DNA of 64,000 nt from Malachius bipustulatus (GCA_910589415.1 OU342633.1:4564858-4628857), one strand, 5' to 3'. Positions 10,851-21,990 are shown, numbered from the stretch's first letter. Made by a program: numbers and translations. The notes: generated by a model from the letters alone, not told the origin.

Positions 10851-11293
10851 TGTGTTGGAATAAACTAATTATGGATAAAAGCTGCGCGAGAAATGTACGA
10901 TTAACGATATAAATTACAATCAGTGGCAGATATAAACAACTGATACATTTCTAGCCATACATTTCTTCAAAGCACGTTTAAAAACTATCCGACATAACTG
11001 TAGGTTATAAAAATTCAGTAATTTCTATCCAAATAAATAAACATGGATTGCGAATTTGTATCCGACACAGGACATTTATGTCCAGATAGAAATGTCAGAT
11101 GTAACCGCACCTTAATAAGATAGAACTTTGCTATAAAAACTAAATTAAATTGCATGAATTTTACTACTTTTTGACATAAATCTGATGTATCAAATGTTAA
11201 AGATAATGTTGCAGACGTTACTATAAACTACTCCTTCTTCTTTAGTGTTTATGGCTTTTACCTGCTATTTAGCCAGTATATTACTATAAACTA

Positions 11294-11697
11294 CAGGGTT
11301 GCTCATTAGTGCATCAAAGTAGCTTTACTACTAGAATTTCAAATAATAATAAAAAGCAAGTTCCGTTAGACCATGTACGACTCGCCCTATTTTCTATAAA
11401 TATTTTTATATATACAGGGTGTTTATAACTCATAGCGTACTCAATTTATACTGGCAACTATAAATACCATTGTTATTACATTTTCCCAGACAATCTGAAA
11501 ATGCAATAATATATGGGGTGTCCCATTTAAAAAAATGTATGTCAGGTTCATCCTCGTGTTACGAAACACCCTGTATATACAAAAATATTTTTAGGAAATA
11601 GGGCGAGTCGTACACGGTCGAACGGAATATGCTTTTTATTATTATTATTTGAAATTCTATTAGTAAAGCTACTTTGATGCACTAATGAGCAACCCTG
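11294..11697. mobile_element. Foldback MITE, CAGGGTTGCTCATTAG ends, with a nested MITE
   Basis: CAGGGTTGCTCATTAGTGC and its complement ending in AACCCTG are flanked by TA. The arms extend over GACTCGCCCTATTT. A second foldback at 11415-11573 with CAGGGTGTTT/AAACACCCTG tips sits in the middle, also with TA on both sides. Confidence 0.75.
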
Positions 11698-11869
11698 TAT
11701 AAGCGTTCTCACTGACATAAAGACTATCAAAATTTACAATTAACTTCTTTATGGTGGTGTTGGCATTGGATGACTCCATTTGCCATAGAGAACTCATGCA
11801 TAGTCTGATTTAACACTCTGGTTTATAGACTATTGAGTACAGTTCTAAATGTTAACTTTAAGACACGTA

Positions 11870-12108
11870 TCCACCAAAGCAACAAAGGGGAACATTTATG
11901 TTTCTGTTCCAAATTTCCGAAATGTTTACGAATGTTCCTAATACGTGTTGCTCAATGTTCCGTGATGTTGCTAGTAGAAGTTGTTGCTTGTTGTATGTAG
12001 CAATTTGTTTGCACGCAATATTTTGCACTTGTTTCTTGAAGTTCCTAAAATTTGGAACAAGAAGCAACAAATGGAAACAAAATGTTCCCGTGTGTTGCTT
12101 TGGTGGAG
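11870..12108. mobile_element. Palindromic repeat with CCACCAAAGCAACA ends
   Basis: TCCACCAAAGCAACA and TGTTGCTTTGGTGGA bracket about 240 bp rich in GGAACA and TGTTGC motifs in both orientations. Noncoding; superfamily unknown. Confidence 0.55.
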
Positions 12109-12212
12109 AGGCACCTTTTGAATCACTTACAAACTTGACTAATAGACATCTAGTATTTCCTTGCTGTTGAAACTTTAAATATTTGTAACGTTTAATGGTA
12201 GCTGAAGGCCTA

Positions 12213-12230
12213 GGTCAGGTCAGGTCAGGT
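12213..12230 (+). repeat. Short (GGTCA)n / (TCAGG)n tract
   Basis: Three and a half perfect 5-bp units, the same motif as at 3453. Confidence 0.6.
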
Positions 12231-12388
12231 AACTTTAAAGAAGTTAAAGGGGTGTTAAAGAAGTGTCGTAGTCTTTCACTTTCATACCTGAATATCGATT
12301 TTTTTTATGAATCTATCTACCCTTTGATTTTTTGTATTGGTAAAATTTGTTATTACTATGCACTTTAATGTTATTTTACAAGTTGATA

Positions 12389-13521
12389 CAGGCTGTCCGG
12401 AAATTATGCGCAAAGAATTAAGGGGGTGATTCTACTTGATAAAATATTGCCAAAAGTATACATAAATTTTTTTCGAAAACTCACAAATAAGAAAGTCATG
12501 AGCCTTCAAAGTTGATTTTTTTTAAATCAATATTTTTTTATAATTTTTTTTCTAGTGTACGGATTTTCTTAAAATTTGTCACACTTGCTACTGATGTTGC
12601 TTTGTATCCTTGGTCCAAATTAGACTTGAATCCCTGGAAATCAAGAGGCCTTATGTGTCCCCTTGACCTTCAAAAAAGGCCTATAACTTTTTTCGTAATA
12701 TTTTTTTCTGAGTTTTGAAGACGCACAATTGAAGAACATGAAGAAATCTTCGGAAAAGGTCCTCTTTGTCTATCACGATAAAATGACCTGTTTCCGAGTA
12801 AAACTGTTTTAAAAATTTAGCTTGCACTAAAATTGATCACCATAAATTATGATCATTCTGCAACAATACCAAAGCATGCTTTGGAAACAGCTGCAGGGTT
12901 GCCTAGGAAACAAGGCGTTTGATTTGGATTTCATTTTGACAGCAATTTTTTTAAATTTTATCATTTCCAAGTCTATTTATATATGAATGTCTCTGTTTTG
13001 TACATAACTAGGCAACCCTGCAGCTGTTTCCGAAGCATGCTTTGGTATTGTTGCAAAATGATCATAATTTATGGTGATCAATTTTAGTGCAAGCAAATTT
13101 TTAAAACAGTTTTACTCGGAAACGGGTCATTTTATCGTGATAGACAAAGAGGACCTTTTCCTAATATTTCTTCATGTTCTTCAATTGTGCATCTTCAGAA
13201 CTCAGAAAAAAATATGACGAAAAAAGTTATAGACCTTTTTTGAAGGTCAAGGTCAGTTAAGGCCTTTTGATTTCGAGGGATTCAAGTCTAATTTGGACCA
13301 AGGATGTAAAGCAACATCAGTGGCAAGTGTGTCAAATTTTAAGAAAATCCGTACACTAGAAAAAAAATTATAAAAAAATATTGATTTAAAAAAATCAACT
13401 TTGGAGGCTTATAACTTTCTTATTTGTGAGTTTTCGAAAAAAAATTATAGATACTTTTGGCAATATTTCATCAAGTAGAATCACCTCCTTAATTTTTTGC
13501 GCATAATTTCCGGACACCCTG
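12389..13521. mobile_element. Large foldback MITE, CAGGNTGTCCGGAAATTATG family
   Basis: Two arms of about 500 bp are inverted copies over most of their length, ending CAGGCTGTCCGG and CCGGACACCCTG with TA on both sides. Shared arm landmarks are GACCTTCAAAAAAGGC, AAGAACATGAAGAAAT and AGCATGCTTTGG. One arm of the same family lies alone at 40193-40696. No coding capacity. Confidence 0.8.
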
Positions 13522-13569
13522 TATGTTGCATTATTATAAAACTCAAATTCAAAATTTTATCAATTAAAT

Positions 13570-15830
13570 GGGATATATCGTCGCTGTCATTACGAAATGG
13601 CCTATCTCTGATTCAACAACTTTTCAGGAGAACGTTTTGAAGAAAACTCTACTGTTCATTTTGTCAGTAGCACGAGATATAATTCATTATCAGAACCTGT
13701 TTTTTCATATACTTATAGCACAAAAGTATACTTAGAATATTGAGACATAATCTTTTTTGAAAGAAAAGATTGGACTTTTTCTGTAAATAAATTATTATAG
13801 TACGGCAGCCCGTTACCAAAATTTTCTGTCATCGCGCCCGAATCGAGTAAACTATTAATCGATAGTTTTTTTAAAACTAAGAAAGTTTTTCCTGATCGAA
13901 AAAGTCGTACAACGTTGCCGTAACCCGTCAGAGTAATTTCAGTAGGTAAAAAAGTAAACGGTAATTTTGTTACTCCGCCTGCTCCGTTCTTCATGTAATC
14001 TTATTAAAAATTTACAAAAAAACATGAATCCATAGAGAACGGAAGTTTTTGATATTGAAATATTTCCATTGTTTAAAAAAAACATATAGAAAAATTGTCT
14101 GAAAAAGTTTCAGCGCCCGGTTCAAAATTTATTTTAAATTATTGATAGGACATCCAAAAACGGTAAGTAGAGTCGAACGGACGTTTTCCGTGCTGCAATG
14201 CTCCAGGGAATGCTACGGAGTCAGCAGCACTATATATTCTGTATGGTCCGTGCTCGTGGTACACGGCGCGCGCATACAGCGGGATGGTGTGTGGCTTGGT
14301 TGTCTATAGCAATACAGCGTCTATGCTATAGTCCAATAAAGTCTAAAAAGTCATACGTATCGATTAAGAATACACATCCTTTTGATAGTTCGATTTATTT
14401 TGTTTCATGTACGTGTTTTTATAGTAACCGTCCAGTTTGTCTAAACACTCCATCCCGCATAAATAAGTATACGTCAACATTGGTTTTGAATGAGAATTAA
14501 ATGAACAGCACAAAGGATAGATGTCATTACGTGAATAAATTTTATGTAGTTGTCAGTGGCTCTCAAACTGACGTAAGCGGTTCAATTCATTTTTTGAATG
14601 ATTCCTCCAATAATTATTACGCTCGTTCACAACTTGACAATTAACTGTTTGACATTTTCTGGTGAAATTAAAAATATTAATTCGGACGGTTAGTAAGACG
14701 TCACATCTGACTTTTTAAAGTTAATCCTACTATATCATCTACCACCTTACACCCGCGTGTTGTTTTCGTATGCTCGTGCATGCGTTTATATGTTTATGTG
14801 GTTATAGTGCAATATTATTTAATAATAATAATAATAATAATAATAATATTTATTGAGCAATTATTTATAAATTACCCAAAAGGGCTTACAACAGTAAAAC
14901 TGATTTTAAGTAGCCCTAACAATGAACAGATATCAAAACAGAGATATATCAATACCAATATCATCCAGGCCACCAGACATAATCACCCGCTTAAGAGTTT
15001 TCTTCAATGATGCAAGAGACCGGTCCGGCAGCCTGAATAGCAAGCATTTATTCCGTGCTACCCGTAATATCGGAGCAATGTCTCTCCAGGAGTGTATTTT
15101 CTGCAATGAGAATAATCCAATAGACAAAATACTCCGATTCCAACAAAAAACCATTGAAAATTTTTTTGACAAAATTTCGCAAACAAAAAAAAAATCAAAA
15201 ATAAAAATTTTTGATTTACTGAAAATGACTTGACACACCAATGCAAGTATAACAATGTCCGTTAATATTTTTTTCTCACTTTTCAAGACACAAGAAATAA
15301 TTTGTACCAGGAAACGGAGCAGGCGGGATAACTCGATCAGCCTTTAAAAAAAACCACATCTGAAATGCAACCCTTCATTTGCGCAACAATGAAAACGTCC
15401 GTTCTTATTTTTTTCTGTTAACGAAACATTCAAAATTATCTATGATCAGGAAAACGGAGCGGGCGCGAAAGGTTTAATTCCAAACTGTCACAAAATTTAG
15501 ATTTTTAACGAACCAAAACCACCCACAACTCGGAAAATGTCAGTAACTATATCTATCCTATTGAAATGATCATTCTTCGTAAAAATAACAAAAAAACGGA
15601 CCGGGCGCGATAACTTATTTATTCCCTTAATCTTTACATATATTCAGGTGTTTTTCAACCACTTCGCAACCTTGCCTAAGTCAGTACACTTGAACTTTTC
15701 TTCTCAAAACTTCATGAATCAACCGAAAAAACCAAAAAAATTGCGGGCGGGATCAGGCGAAAATCTTGGTAACGGGCTGCCGTACTATTAAGTAGATAGG
15801 CCCCTTCGTACTGACAGCGACGATATGAAC
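13570..15830. mobile_element. Foldback element whose arms are 140-bp tandem repeats, with internal insertion
   Basis: GATATATCGTCGCTGTCATT near 13572 pairs with AGCGACGATATGAA near 15817. GTACGGCAGCCCGTTACC pairs with GGTAACGGGCTGCCGTAC. Each arm holds a GC-rich motif like AACGGAGCGGGCGCGATAAC at about 140-bp spacing: near 13831, 13971 and 14111 (complement) and near 15311, 15451, 15594 and 15736. The centre (about 14150-14930) is unrelated sequence with no recognised gene, apart from an (AAT)n tract. Exact ends not resolved. Confidence 0.6.
14821..14848 (+). repeat. (AAT)n microsatellite
   Basis: Nine AAT units in a row. Confidence 0.9.
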
Positions 15831-15894
15831 CTATAAAAAGTAAAATTTAATCGAAATCTCCTCGATATTCAAAAAAATTATACGACAGTTTGCC

Positions 15895-16160
15895 AGTTTA
15901 ACCCGCGGAAATCTGGCGGTTAACTTTATCAGCCAGATAGGCAAATTTAACCGGCTACTTTAACCTAACCAAGCTAAAAATAGCTTTATAAAACAAAGTA
16001 AGATTAACAATGTAAACTGCGAGTTAAAGTTATCTAGCAGTTTAAAAGTTAACCTTGAGAGCTGAAAAAAGCTTTATAAATACACCTGTTGCTTTTTTGA
16101 TTGGCAGATAGGGTCTAACTCCGAGTTATCTCTCTTAACCAGCGTTTATAATATTGGCTG
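15895..16160. repeat. Diverged palindromic repeat
   Basis: AGTTTAACCCGCGGAAATCT and GGCGGTTAAC lie at one end and TTAACCAGCG with AGTTATCTCTC at the other. AGCTTTATAAA motifs recur inside. Likely an old MITE with unclear borders. Confidence 0.35.
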
Positions 16161-16276
16161 ATAGTAGGTGCATACCACGTGAAATATTAAGATAGGGTCA
16201 TGTAAGCCATTTTCTAATGTATGGAGCCGTTTCAGATATACAGTGCTTTCAAAATTGCGATTTTCACTTGTTTATA

Positions 16277-17145
16277 CAGGGTGGTCCAACTTAAAACGTC
16301 AGGACTTTACCAGACGATAGATAACGTTAAAATAATGCCAGTTTCTCTAATACACTTATAGCCGGGAAAGCTTTCTTTTCAAGATACAGGCGTTGAAGTT
16401 TTGGGAAAAAAATAATGTTTTGTGAATATTGTCAAAACGGCTGCTTTAAAAAAATTGAAATTTGGTACGCAGCATGAGCTAAGTATCTTTCATGATTTAC
16501 GGCTTATGGTGATAAATTGCGAAAACCAGCGGCGGAGATATGGGTGTGCCATCGCCCCTTTTCAAAAAAAAAAATTGACGCCACTGACTCTGTGGAAAAT
16601 TTAATTTAATAATACTATTCAATGCCCCATGCTTTTTAGAATAAAAAAGTACTCTCTAATTTTTACACAAGGCGCACCATTTTCGAGATAATTCAGGTTT
16701 TCTTAGGTAATATCCGTAGCCATTTTAAGAATAACAGACAAATTCTAATCAAATAACTTTTACTTAAATAATTAAATAACAGAAATAAACAACACCTAAC
16801 TAATGTAACAATTGTCAGTAACCATAGAGTCAGTGGCGTCAATTTTTTTTTTAAAGGGGCGATGACACACCCATATCTCCGCCGCTGGTTTTCGCAATTT
16901 ATCACCATAAGCCGTAAATCATGAAAGATACTTATAGCTCATGTTGCGTGCCAAATTTCAATTTTTTTAAAGCAGCCGTTTTGACAATATTCACAAAACA
17001 TTATTTTTTTTCCCAAAACTTCAACACCCTGTATCTTGAAAAGGAAGCTTTCCCGGCTATAAGTGTATTTGAGAAACTGGCATTATTTTAACGATATCTA
17101 TCGTTTGGTAAAGTCCTGACGTTTTAAGTTGGACCACCCTGTATA
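16277..17145. mobile_element. Foldback MITE, CAGGGTGGTCCAACTT ends
   Basis: CAGGGTGGTCCAACTTAAAA and its complement end the element, with TA at 16275-16276 and 17146-17147. Both arms carry ACGTCAGGACTTTACC and GATAAATTGCGAAAACC with little divergence. Small ORFs inside are chance frames of the arms. Confidence 0.85.
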
Positions 17146-17360
17146 CAGGGTGTATCTAAATAACACCGAAAAAAATTAAGGGGTGATTCTGTGATGAAAA
17201 TTAAGGGGGGTATTTGGTATAGAATTTTTTGAAAAAACTCTCCCCGAAAAAGTTACACCCCTCCGAAGAATTAAAAAAAAAATGGTTTTTATTTTTTATT
17301 TTCCCTGTATATTAAGCTAAAGACACGAAAATTGGTAAATATTAATTGTCAATGAAACTA

Positions 17361-18019
17361 CAGTGAAAACCGGATATAACGACATTGAGGGGACCATCAA
17401 AATGCGGTCGTTATAGCCGATAGTCGTTATAGGCAATTAAATGCATTTTTTACTAACTGAGACACCACATACCACATGATATTATGTATGTAAATTCAAA
17501 GGATTAAGAGGTTTAAATAAATAATACGTATATAAAGGCATCACAATTTTCAAATACATATTTATCTATCAAAAATTTATTAATTTTTGAGGATACAGGT
17601 AGATATGTACAATTTTAATTTTTTATCATGTTCTGAAATACATATTTAGTATGTATGATGTATATATTTTATAAGTCTCAGTTCGCTCCTGAACCATCCT
17701 ATTCGGAGAAATACCTAAATCACCTCCATTGTCCGATCACGCAATAAAAAACCAAATGAAAACAGGCCCTCGCCCGACGACGGGAAGCGTAAAATTAAGA
17801 ATTTACAGCATAAACATCCGTCGGTCGTTATAACCGACACGATTCCGTGAAAAATCCAAGATCACTACGTCGCTATTACCGATACGTCGCAATAAGCGAT
17901 GTCGTACTAAACGGTTTATATGTAAGGTGATTTTTATGAGACTAAACTGGGACTTCGACATTTGGTCGTTATATCCAGAACGTCGTACTAAACGATGTCG
18001 TTATAATCGGTTTTCACTG
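17361..18019. mobile_element. pogo/Tigger-like MITE, 659 bp
   Basis: CAGTGAAAACCGGATATAAC and its near-complement ending in CACTG have TA on both sides (17359-17360, 18020-18021). The CAGTnnAACC...GATATAACGAC tip is typical of pogo/Tigger-type elements. No transposase frame remains. Confidence 0.75.
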
Positions 18020-18836
18020 TACATATTTTTAATTTTTTTCAACCCTGAAGTATGCTTAGAAGGGTTTGAAATAGTCAACCCCTAAGATATTTTACCTTAC
18101 AATTTTTTTAGATTAAAATTTTTCTTTAAAAAAAAAACACGGCTGAATAGCTCAATTAATCTACAAACTTTTTTATCTCCATAAGTTTTTTCTGAAACTT
18201 GCGCACTTAAGAGAAAAAAATAAATGTATTGCAAGCTCATGTTATAAATAGTGTTTTATTGAACAATAGCCAACCAAAAAATTAGGCAAATATTCTTACA
18301 ACTAAAACAATAGTAAACAAAGAATGAAAAAAGAAACTGTCGAAGGTCAACAATACAATAATAATGCTATCAGTATTATTGTTTTTATGAATGTCACTGC
18401 AAAGCACAGACCACTAGACCTTAAGGCAAAATATCCTCGCGTTAGTTCATCTTTGTGAAAATGCATTTCATTTATTTTTTTTCTCGTAAATGCTTAAGTT
18501 TTCGAAACAACTTGTGAAGATAAAAAAGTTTGTAGATTCATTGAGCTATTCAGCCGTGTTTTTTTTTAGAGAAAATTTTTAATCAAAAAAAAAATTTTGT
18601 ATGGTAAAATATCTTAGGGGTTGACTATTTCAATCCCTTCTAAGCATACTTCAGGGTTGAAAAAAATTCAAAATATGTAGTTTCATTGACAATTAATATT
18701 TACCAATTTTCGTGTCTTTAGCTTAATATACAGGGAAAATAAAAAATAAAAACCATTTTTTCTTAATTCTTCGGAGGGGTGTAACTTTTTCGGGGAGAGT
18801 TTTTTCGAAAAATTCTATACCAAATACCCCCCTTAA

Positions 18837-19156
18837 CACGTTAAGCCCCGCCATACAAACATTTTTTAGAATTTCCAGGACCGCAAGAAATTTTTGTTTT
18901 CAATGAATTATAAGAGTTTCGTTATTATAGTGGATATAGAGGTTACGAATATTGATATTACCAACCCGCTTACTTCCCAGTTGTCTCCCAGACCGGTATA
19001 TTAGAGTCTCCATTGATTTAACATTGTAGTGTGTACCCATATAATACCACAGGGTCGTGAATGCAAAAGCATGCTGTGGTATCACATTGATGCCTTGCGG
19101 TCCCAGTGCTTCCTGGCCGTGAGGCATCAAAGCAACGCCTCGCGGGGCTAAACGTG
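18837..19156. mobile_element. piggyBac-like MITE, 320 bp
   Basis: CACGTTAAGCCCCGC and GCGGGGCTAAACGTG are flanked by TTAA (18833-18836, 19157-19160), the target used by piggyBac. The opposite arm of the surrounding foldback carries the unfilled site as AATTAAGGGGG. Confidence 0.75.
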
Positions 19157-19302
19157 TTAATTTTCATCACAGAATCACCCCTTAGTTTTTTTTGGTGTTA
19201 TTTAGATACACCCTGTATAACTCATAACCTACCCAATTTAAACTGCAACTGTAAAAACCATTCTTATTGAATTTTCTCAGGAAGTATGAAAAAACAATAA
19301 TA

Positions 19303-20041
19303 CCGTGTGTCCCCGTATAAGTGAAACGACTCTTATAAAAAACAAAAAAAAATTTATTTTAATTTTCATTTTTTGGGGTTCAGCTCTACTTGGTTAAAGA
19401 GTAATTTCTAACAAAATTTTAGTTTTGAAAAATCAAGCATGCCTTTGAAATTAAACAAAAAACATTTTTTCTATGGAGTAAAGTGCCTTTTATGTGGCAA
19501 ATACGAAAAAATATTATTTGAAAAAGTTGTTAAGAATCAAAATTTAGGTCCGTATACCAAATTTCAAAATCATAGTCCAACTTTGATCTTTTACATTTAC
19601 TTTTATGTTTATTTCACAAATCAAAGAATTTCATTTGTAACAAAGACTGGTATTGACAGATTGCTATTGCTATGGATACAATTTGGTTTTTCCATGGCAG
19701 TCTTTGTTTAAAAATGAAATTCTTTGATGTGTGAAATAAAACATAAAAATAAATGTAAAAAAAAAAAGTTGACCTATGATTTTGAAATTTGGTATAAAGA
19801 CCCAAATGTTGATTCTGAACAACTTTTTCAAATAACATTTTGTCGTATTTGCCACATAAAAGGCACTTTACTCAACAGAAAAACCGGTTTCTTGGAAATT
19901 TCCAAGGTATGCTTGATTTTTCAAAACTAAAATTTTGTTAGAAATTACTCTTTAACCAAGCAGGGCTGAACCCCAAAAACTTAAAATCAAAAAAATTTCG
20001 TCTTTTATAAGAGTCGTTTCACCTATCCGTGGACACACGGG
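19303..20041. mobile_element. Foldback MITE, CCGTGTGTCCCCG family (copy 1)
   Basis: CCGTGTGTCCCCGTATAAGT and its complement bracket arms of about 350 bp sharing GAAACGACTCTTATAAAA, CAAGCATGCCTT and GCCTTTTATGTGGCAAA. TA on the left is clear; the right tip has one extra G before TA. A second copy is at 50650-51393. Several open frames here are only arm sequence. Confidence 0.8.
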
Positions 20042-20248
20042 TATACTGTTCTACTAAAAAAATAACCTTGACCTTCAAATGGCCATGAAATTTATCCCCA
20101 AGATCAAACTCTATTGGTAGAGTGAGATAACCTGCATTGTCCTCAACAACTTTGGTATACACATTTTTTTTAACTGGCTTACCAACAGAGATATTCGGGT
20201 GCAGTAGTTAAGCAATTCCTTTGGTAGGCTGAACTTTTGCCTAATTAA

Positions 20249-20484
20249 GGGCCGGTTGCACAAACGTAAATTAAGCAGTTTCAGATAATTACTGATTTTA
20301 AAATGCCTGTATTATGAGAATATTGGTCTAATATTGCTGAAAATAAGTTTTACTCCCTTTATGAAGAGTTAATTACTGATAAAAAATAAAAAATCATTAA
20401 ATATATTCGCCATATTTTCAAAATTTATAATTCAAAATCAGTAATTATCTCAAAATTTTTAATTTGTGTTTGTGCAACCGGCCC
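20249..20484. mobile_element. Harbinger-type MITE, GGGCCGGTTGCACAAA family (copy 1)
   Basis: GGGCCGGTTGCACAAACG and its complement, with TAA at 20246-20248 and 20485-20487. Inner arms pair TCAGATAATTACTGATTTT with AAAATCAGTAATTATC. Further copies lie at 32931, 34942 and 36879. Confidence 0.85.
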
Positions 20485-20551
20485 TAAGTATTGCAGTTTT
20501 TCCAATAAAAAAGTTACCAATAGATAATTGTATGTGATTTACCCTGTACAG

Positions 20552-20820
20552 TAGCAATGGTTTGCTCTGTACATTCTGTAATGTTGGTGGATCCTTAAAA
20601 AACTCAGCAAATTTTGTTACTTACATAACTTCCAAAACTATTACAGATTTAAACCTTCTGAAGTCCACATTATACTGGCCTTTTGTTAATCTAAAGGAAA
20701 TTGACATTGACCTAAGGAATAAAGTATTGGAATCATTCTTTAAGAAAGATTTCTGGATGGATAACTCCGTAAATGATTTGTATAAATGTATAGCAAGACT
20801 TGGAGGAGTTACTGGTTATG
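20552..20820 (+). CDS. Coding exon of an unidentified gene (C-terminal part, exon 1 of 3 here)
   Basis: Acceptor TTTACCCTGTACAG ends at 20551 and donor GTATGG starts at 20821. The open frame begins with one base of a split codon, then SNGLLCTFCNVGGSLKNS and runs to GGVTGY plus one base. The codon rejoins as D across a 56-bp intron. Three consecutive exons keep one frame through two short introns and reach a stop at 21527, strong evidence of a real gene. The protein is rich in Leu, Phe, Tyr and basic residues and looks helical and soluble. I recognise no domain. It lies about 20 kb downstream of the exon at 378-538 and may share its gene. Confidence 0.75.
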
Positions 20821-20876
20821 GTATGGGATTAATCTTACTGTAATTACAACCTTTTTTACAATATAATCAATTTCAG

Positions 20877-21109
20877 ATGTGTGGTCTCATTTTAACAGTA
20901 GAGTATTGTGGCTACTAAAAAACTATAAAGTGACATTCTATTACATAAGATGTTTTCTTCGGGATTTAATTAATGTGTATGCCAAATATCTGGAAACAAC
21001 AATCCTTCGGTCAATTACCATATGCATCCCCGGAGAAGTCATTGAAGAAAATGTAGTTTCGTCTTTCTATGATATGTGCTGTGAAAGAGGAGTATATGAC
21101 TGTTATGAT
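20877..21109 (+). CDS. Coding exon of the same unidentified gene (exon 2 of 3 here)
   Basis: Follows intron 20821-20876 (GT...TTTCAG). The frame continues with DVWSHFNSRVLWLLKNYK, then YYIRCFLRDLINVYAKYLE, and ends at GVYDCYD on a codon boundary before GTAATA at 21110. Reading past that donor meets a stop within about 12 codons, which supports the splice. Confidence 0.75.
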
Positions 21110-21164
21110 GTAATAGAATTTCTAGTCTTACCAGCTGATAACTTTTAACCATTTAAATTTTTAG

Positions 21165-21527
21165 GGAAATGAGATAACTATAAGAAACAATATGTTGGAC
21201 CCTGAAATAGCACTGGTTTTGCATTCATTCTTTAAGAAGCTACCAAGGAACAATTTGCCAACTCACCTACATATTTGTGTTTATGTATCCAGAGGAACAA
21301 CTACTAGTTCGGTTATATTAAATATCGTGAGGAGTGCCGCAGATGTTACTCAGAGTATAGTAAATATTCTCAGCAGTTGTTTTCAAATTACCGGACATTA
21401 TATAGAGAGTCCGGTTCGTGTAATTGTGCCTTTTCAAAGTTTGTTGCAGTATGTAAAAAACCCAACATACACTTACGTGCTACCTCCATTTATTCCAAGA
21501 GTAAAAGAGTTGATTTCAAGACCATAA
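21165..21527 (+). CDS. Terminal coding exon of the same unidentified gene
   Basis: Follows intron 21110-21164 (55 bp, ends TTTTTAG). The frame starts GNEITIRNNMLDPEIALVLH and ends PPFIPRVKELISRP with TAA at 21525-21527. An inner stretch HLHICVYVSRGTTTSSVI looks like a beta-strand and loop. No AATAAA is obvious in the next 300 bp, so the 3' end of the transcript is not fixed. Confidence 0.75.
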   Translation, partial: GNEITIRNNMLDPEIALVLHSFFKKLPRNNLPTHLHICVYVSRGTTTSSVILNIVRSAADVTQSIVNILSSCFQITGHYIESPVRVIVPFQSLLQYVKNPTYTYVLPPFIPRVKELISRP

Positions 21528-21816
21528 AGGAAGCTTCAGTTATTTCAGATTGAAATAGAGGAATATTTTTTATGAAGAAGCGGAATGTAATATTTATGTT
21601 ACGTTTCTAATGTATAGAGTTTATTTTACTTTTCCATTATTATTATTATTGTTTTAAGTAGAATAATAATTAGTTAGCTCAGTTTTCTATTTGTCCTGCG
21701 TTAACTTTTGTGTTATTTCTAGTTGTTAAAATCCTTGTTGTGTTTTATAATGCAAGTATTTTTGATAATCTTTATTAGCTAGGAGGGACGTTTTTTAAAT
21801 TCACGGAATTGGTAAG
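21528..21816. other. Probable 3' untranslated region and flank
   Basis: AT-rich sequence after the stop codon at 21527. No other gene seen. Confidence 0.35.
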
Positions 21817-21990
21817 GTATAGTCCCAGATCAAAATTGTAAGTGAAAAAATTCTGATATTACTAAAAAAGGCATGTCGGAGAACATCAAGCAGCAAATTT
21901 TGCTCGAAACATAAGTTTCTGCTTGCCGCCTCTCAGAAATGGCTTTTCTTAGTACTGTCAGTTACGGCAGGCAATTTTGACCTGGGATTA
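21817..21990. repeat. Palindromic repeat, GTAACTGACA family (copy 2)
   Basis: TATAGTCCCAGATCAAAATTG pairs with CAATTTTGACCTGGGATTATA across the element. Inside are CATCAAGCAGCAAATTT and TTCTGCTTGCCGCCTCT, as in the copies at 1327 and 59637. Confidence 0.6.

Larger units (their letters stand above)
3003..11112. mobile_element. Deleted PIF/Harbinger DNA transposon, host of nested insertions
   Basis: Inverted ends AGGTGGGGTTACATCTGAC at 3003 and its complement GTCAGATGTAACCGCACCT ending at 11112 are flanked by TAA at 3000-3002 and 11113-11115, matching the TWA target of PIF/Harbinger elements. Inside are remnants of both Harbinger proteins: a MADF-type DNA-binding protein (10370) and the transposase N-terminus (10850 downward). 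Without the nested insertion at 3037-10183 the element is only about 965 bp, so it is an internally deleted derivative. Confidence 0.8.
17150..19215. mobile_element. Foldback MITE, CAGGGTGTATCTAAATAA ends, with two nested insertions
   Basis: CAGGGTGTATCTAAATAACA and its complement are flanked by TA (17148-17149, 19216-19217). Arms share GGGGTGATTCTGTGATG and GTGTCTTTAGC sequence. A pogo-like MITE (17361-18019) splits the left arm and a TTAA-flanked MITE (18837-19156) splits the right arm. In each case the other arm shows the empty site. Confidence 0.85.

Noticed and set aside
14821..14848. CRISPR-like or functional array at the AAT run
   Set aside because: A plain trinucleotide microsatellite without spacers.
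19439..19930. Several 60-90 codon ORFs on both strands
   Set aside because: They lie in the two arms of a foldback MITE, so the same chance frames appear inverted and again at 50841.
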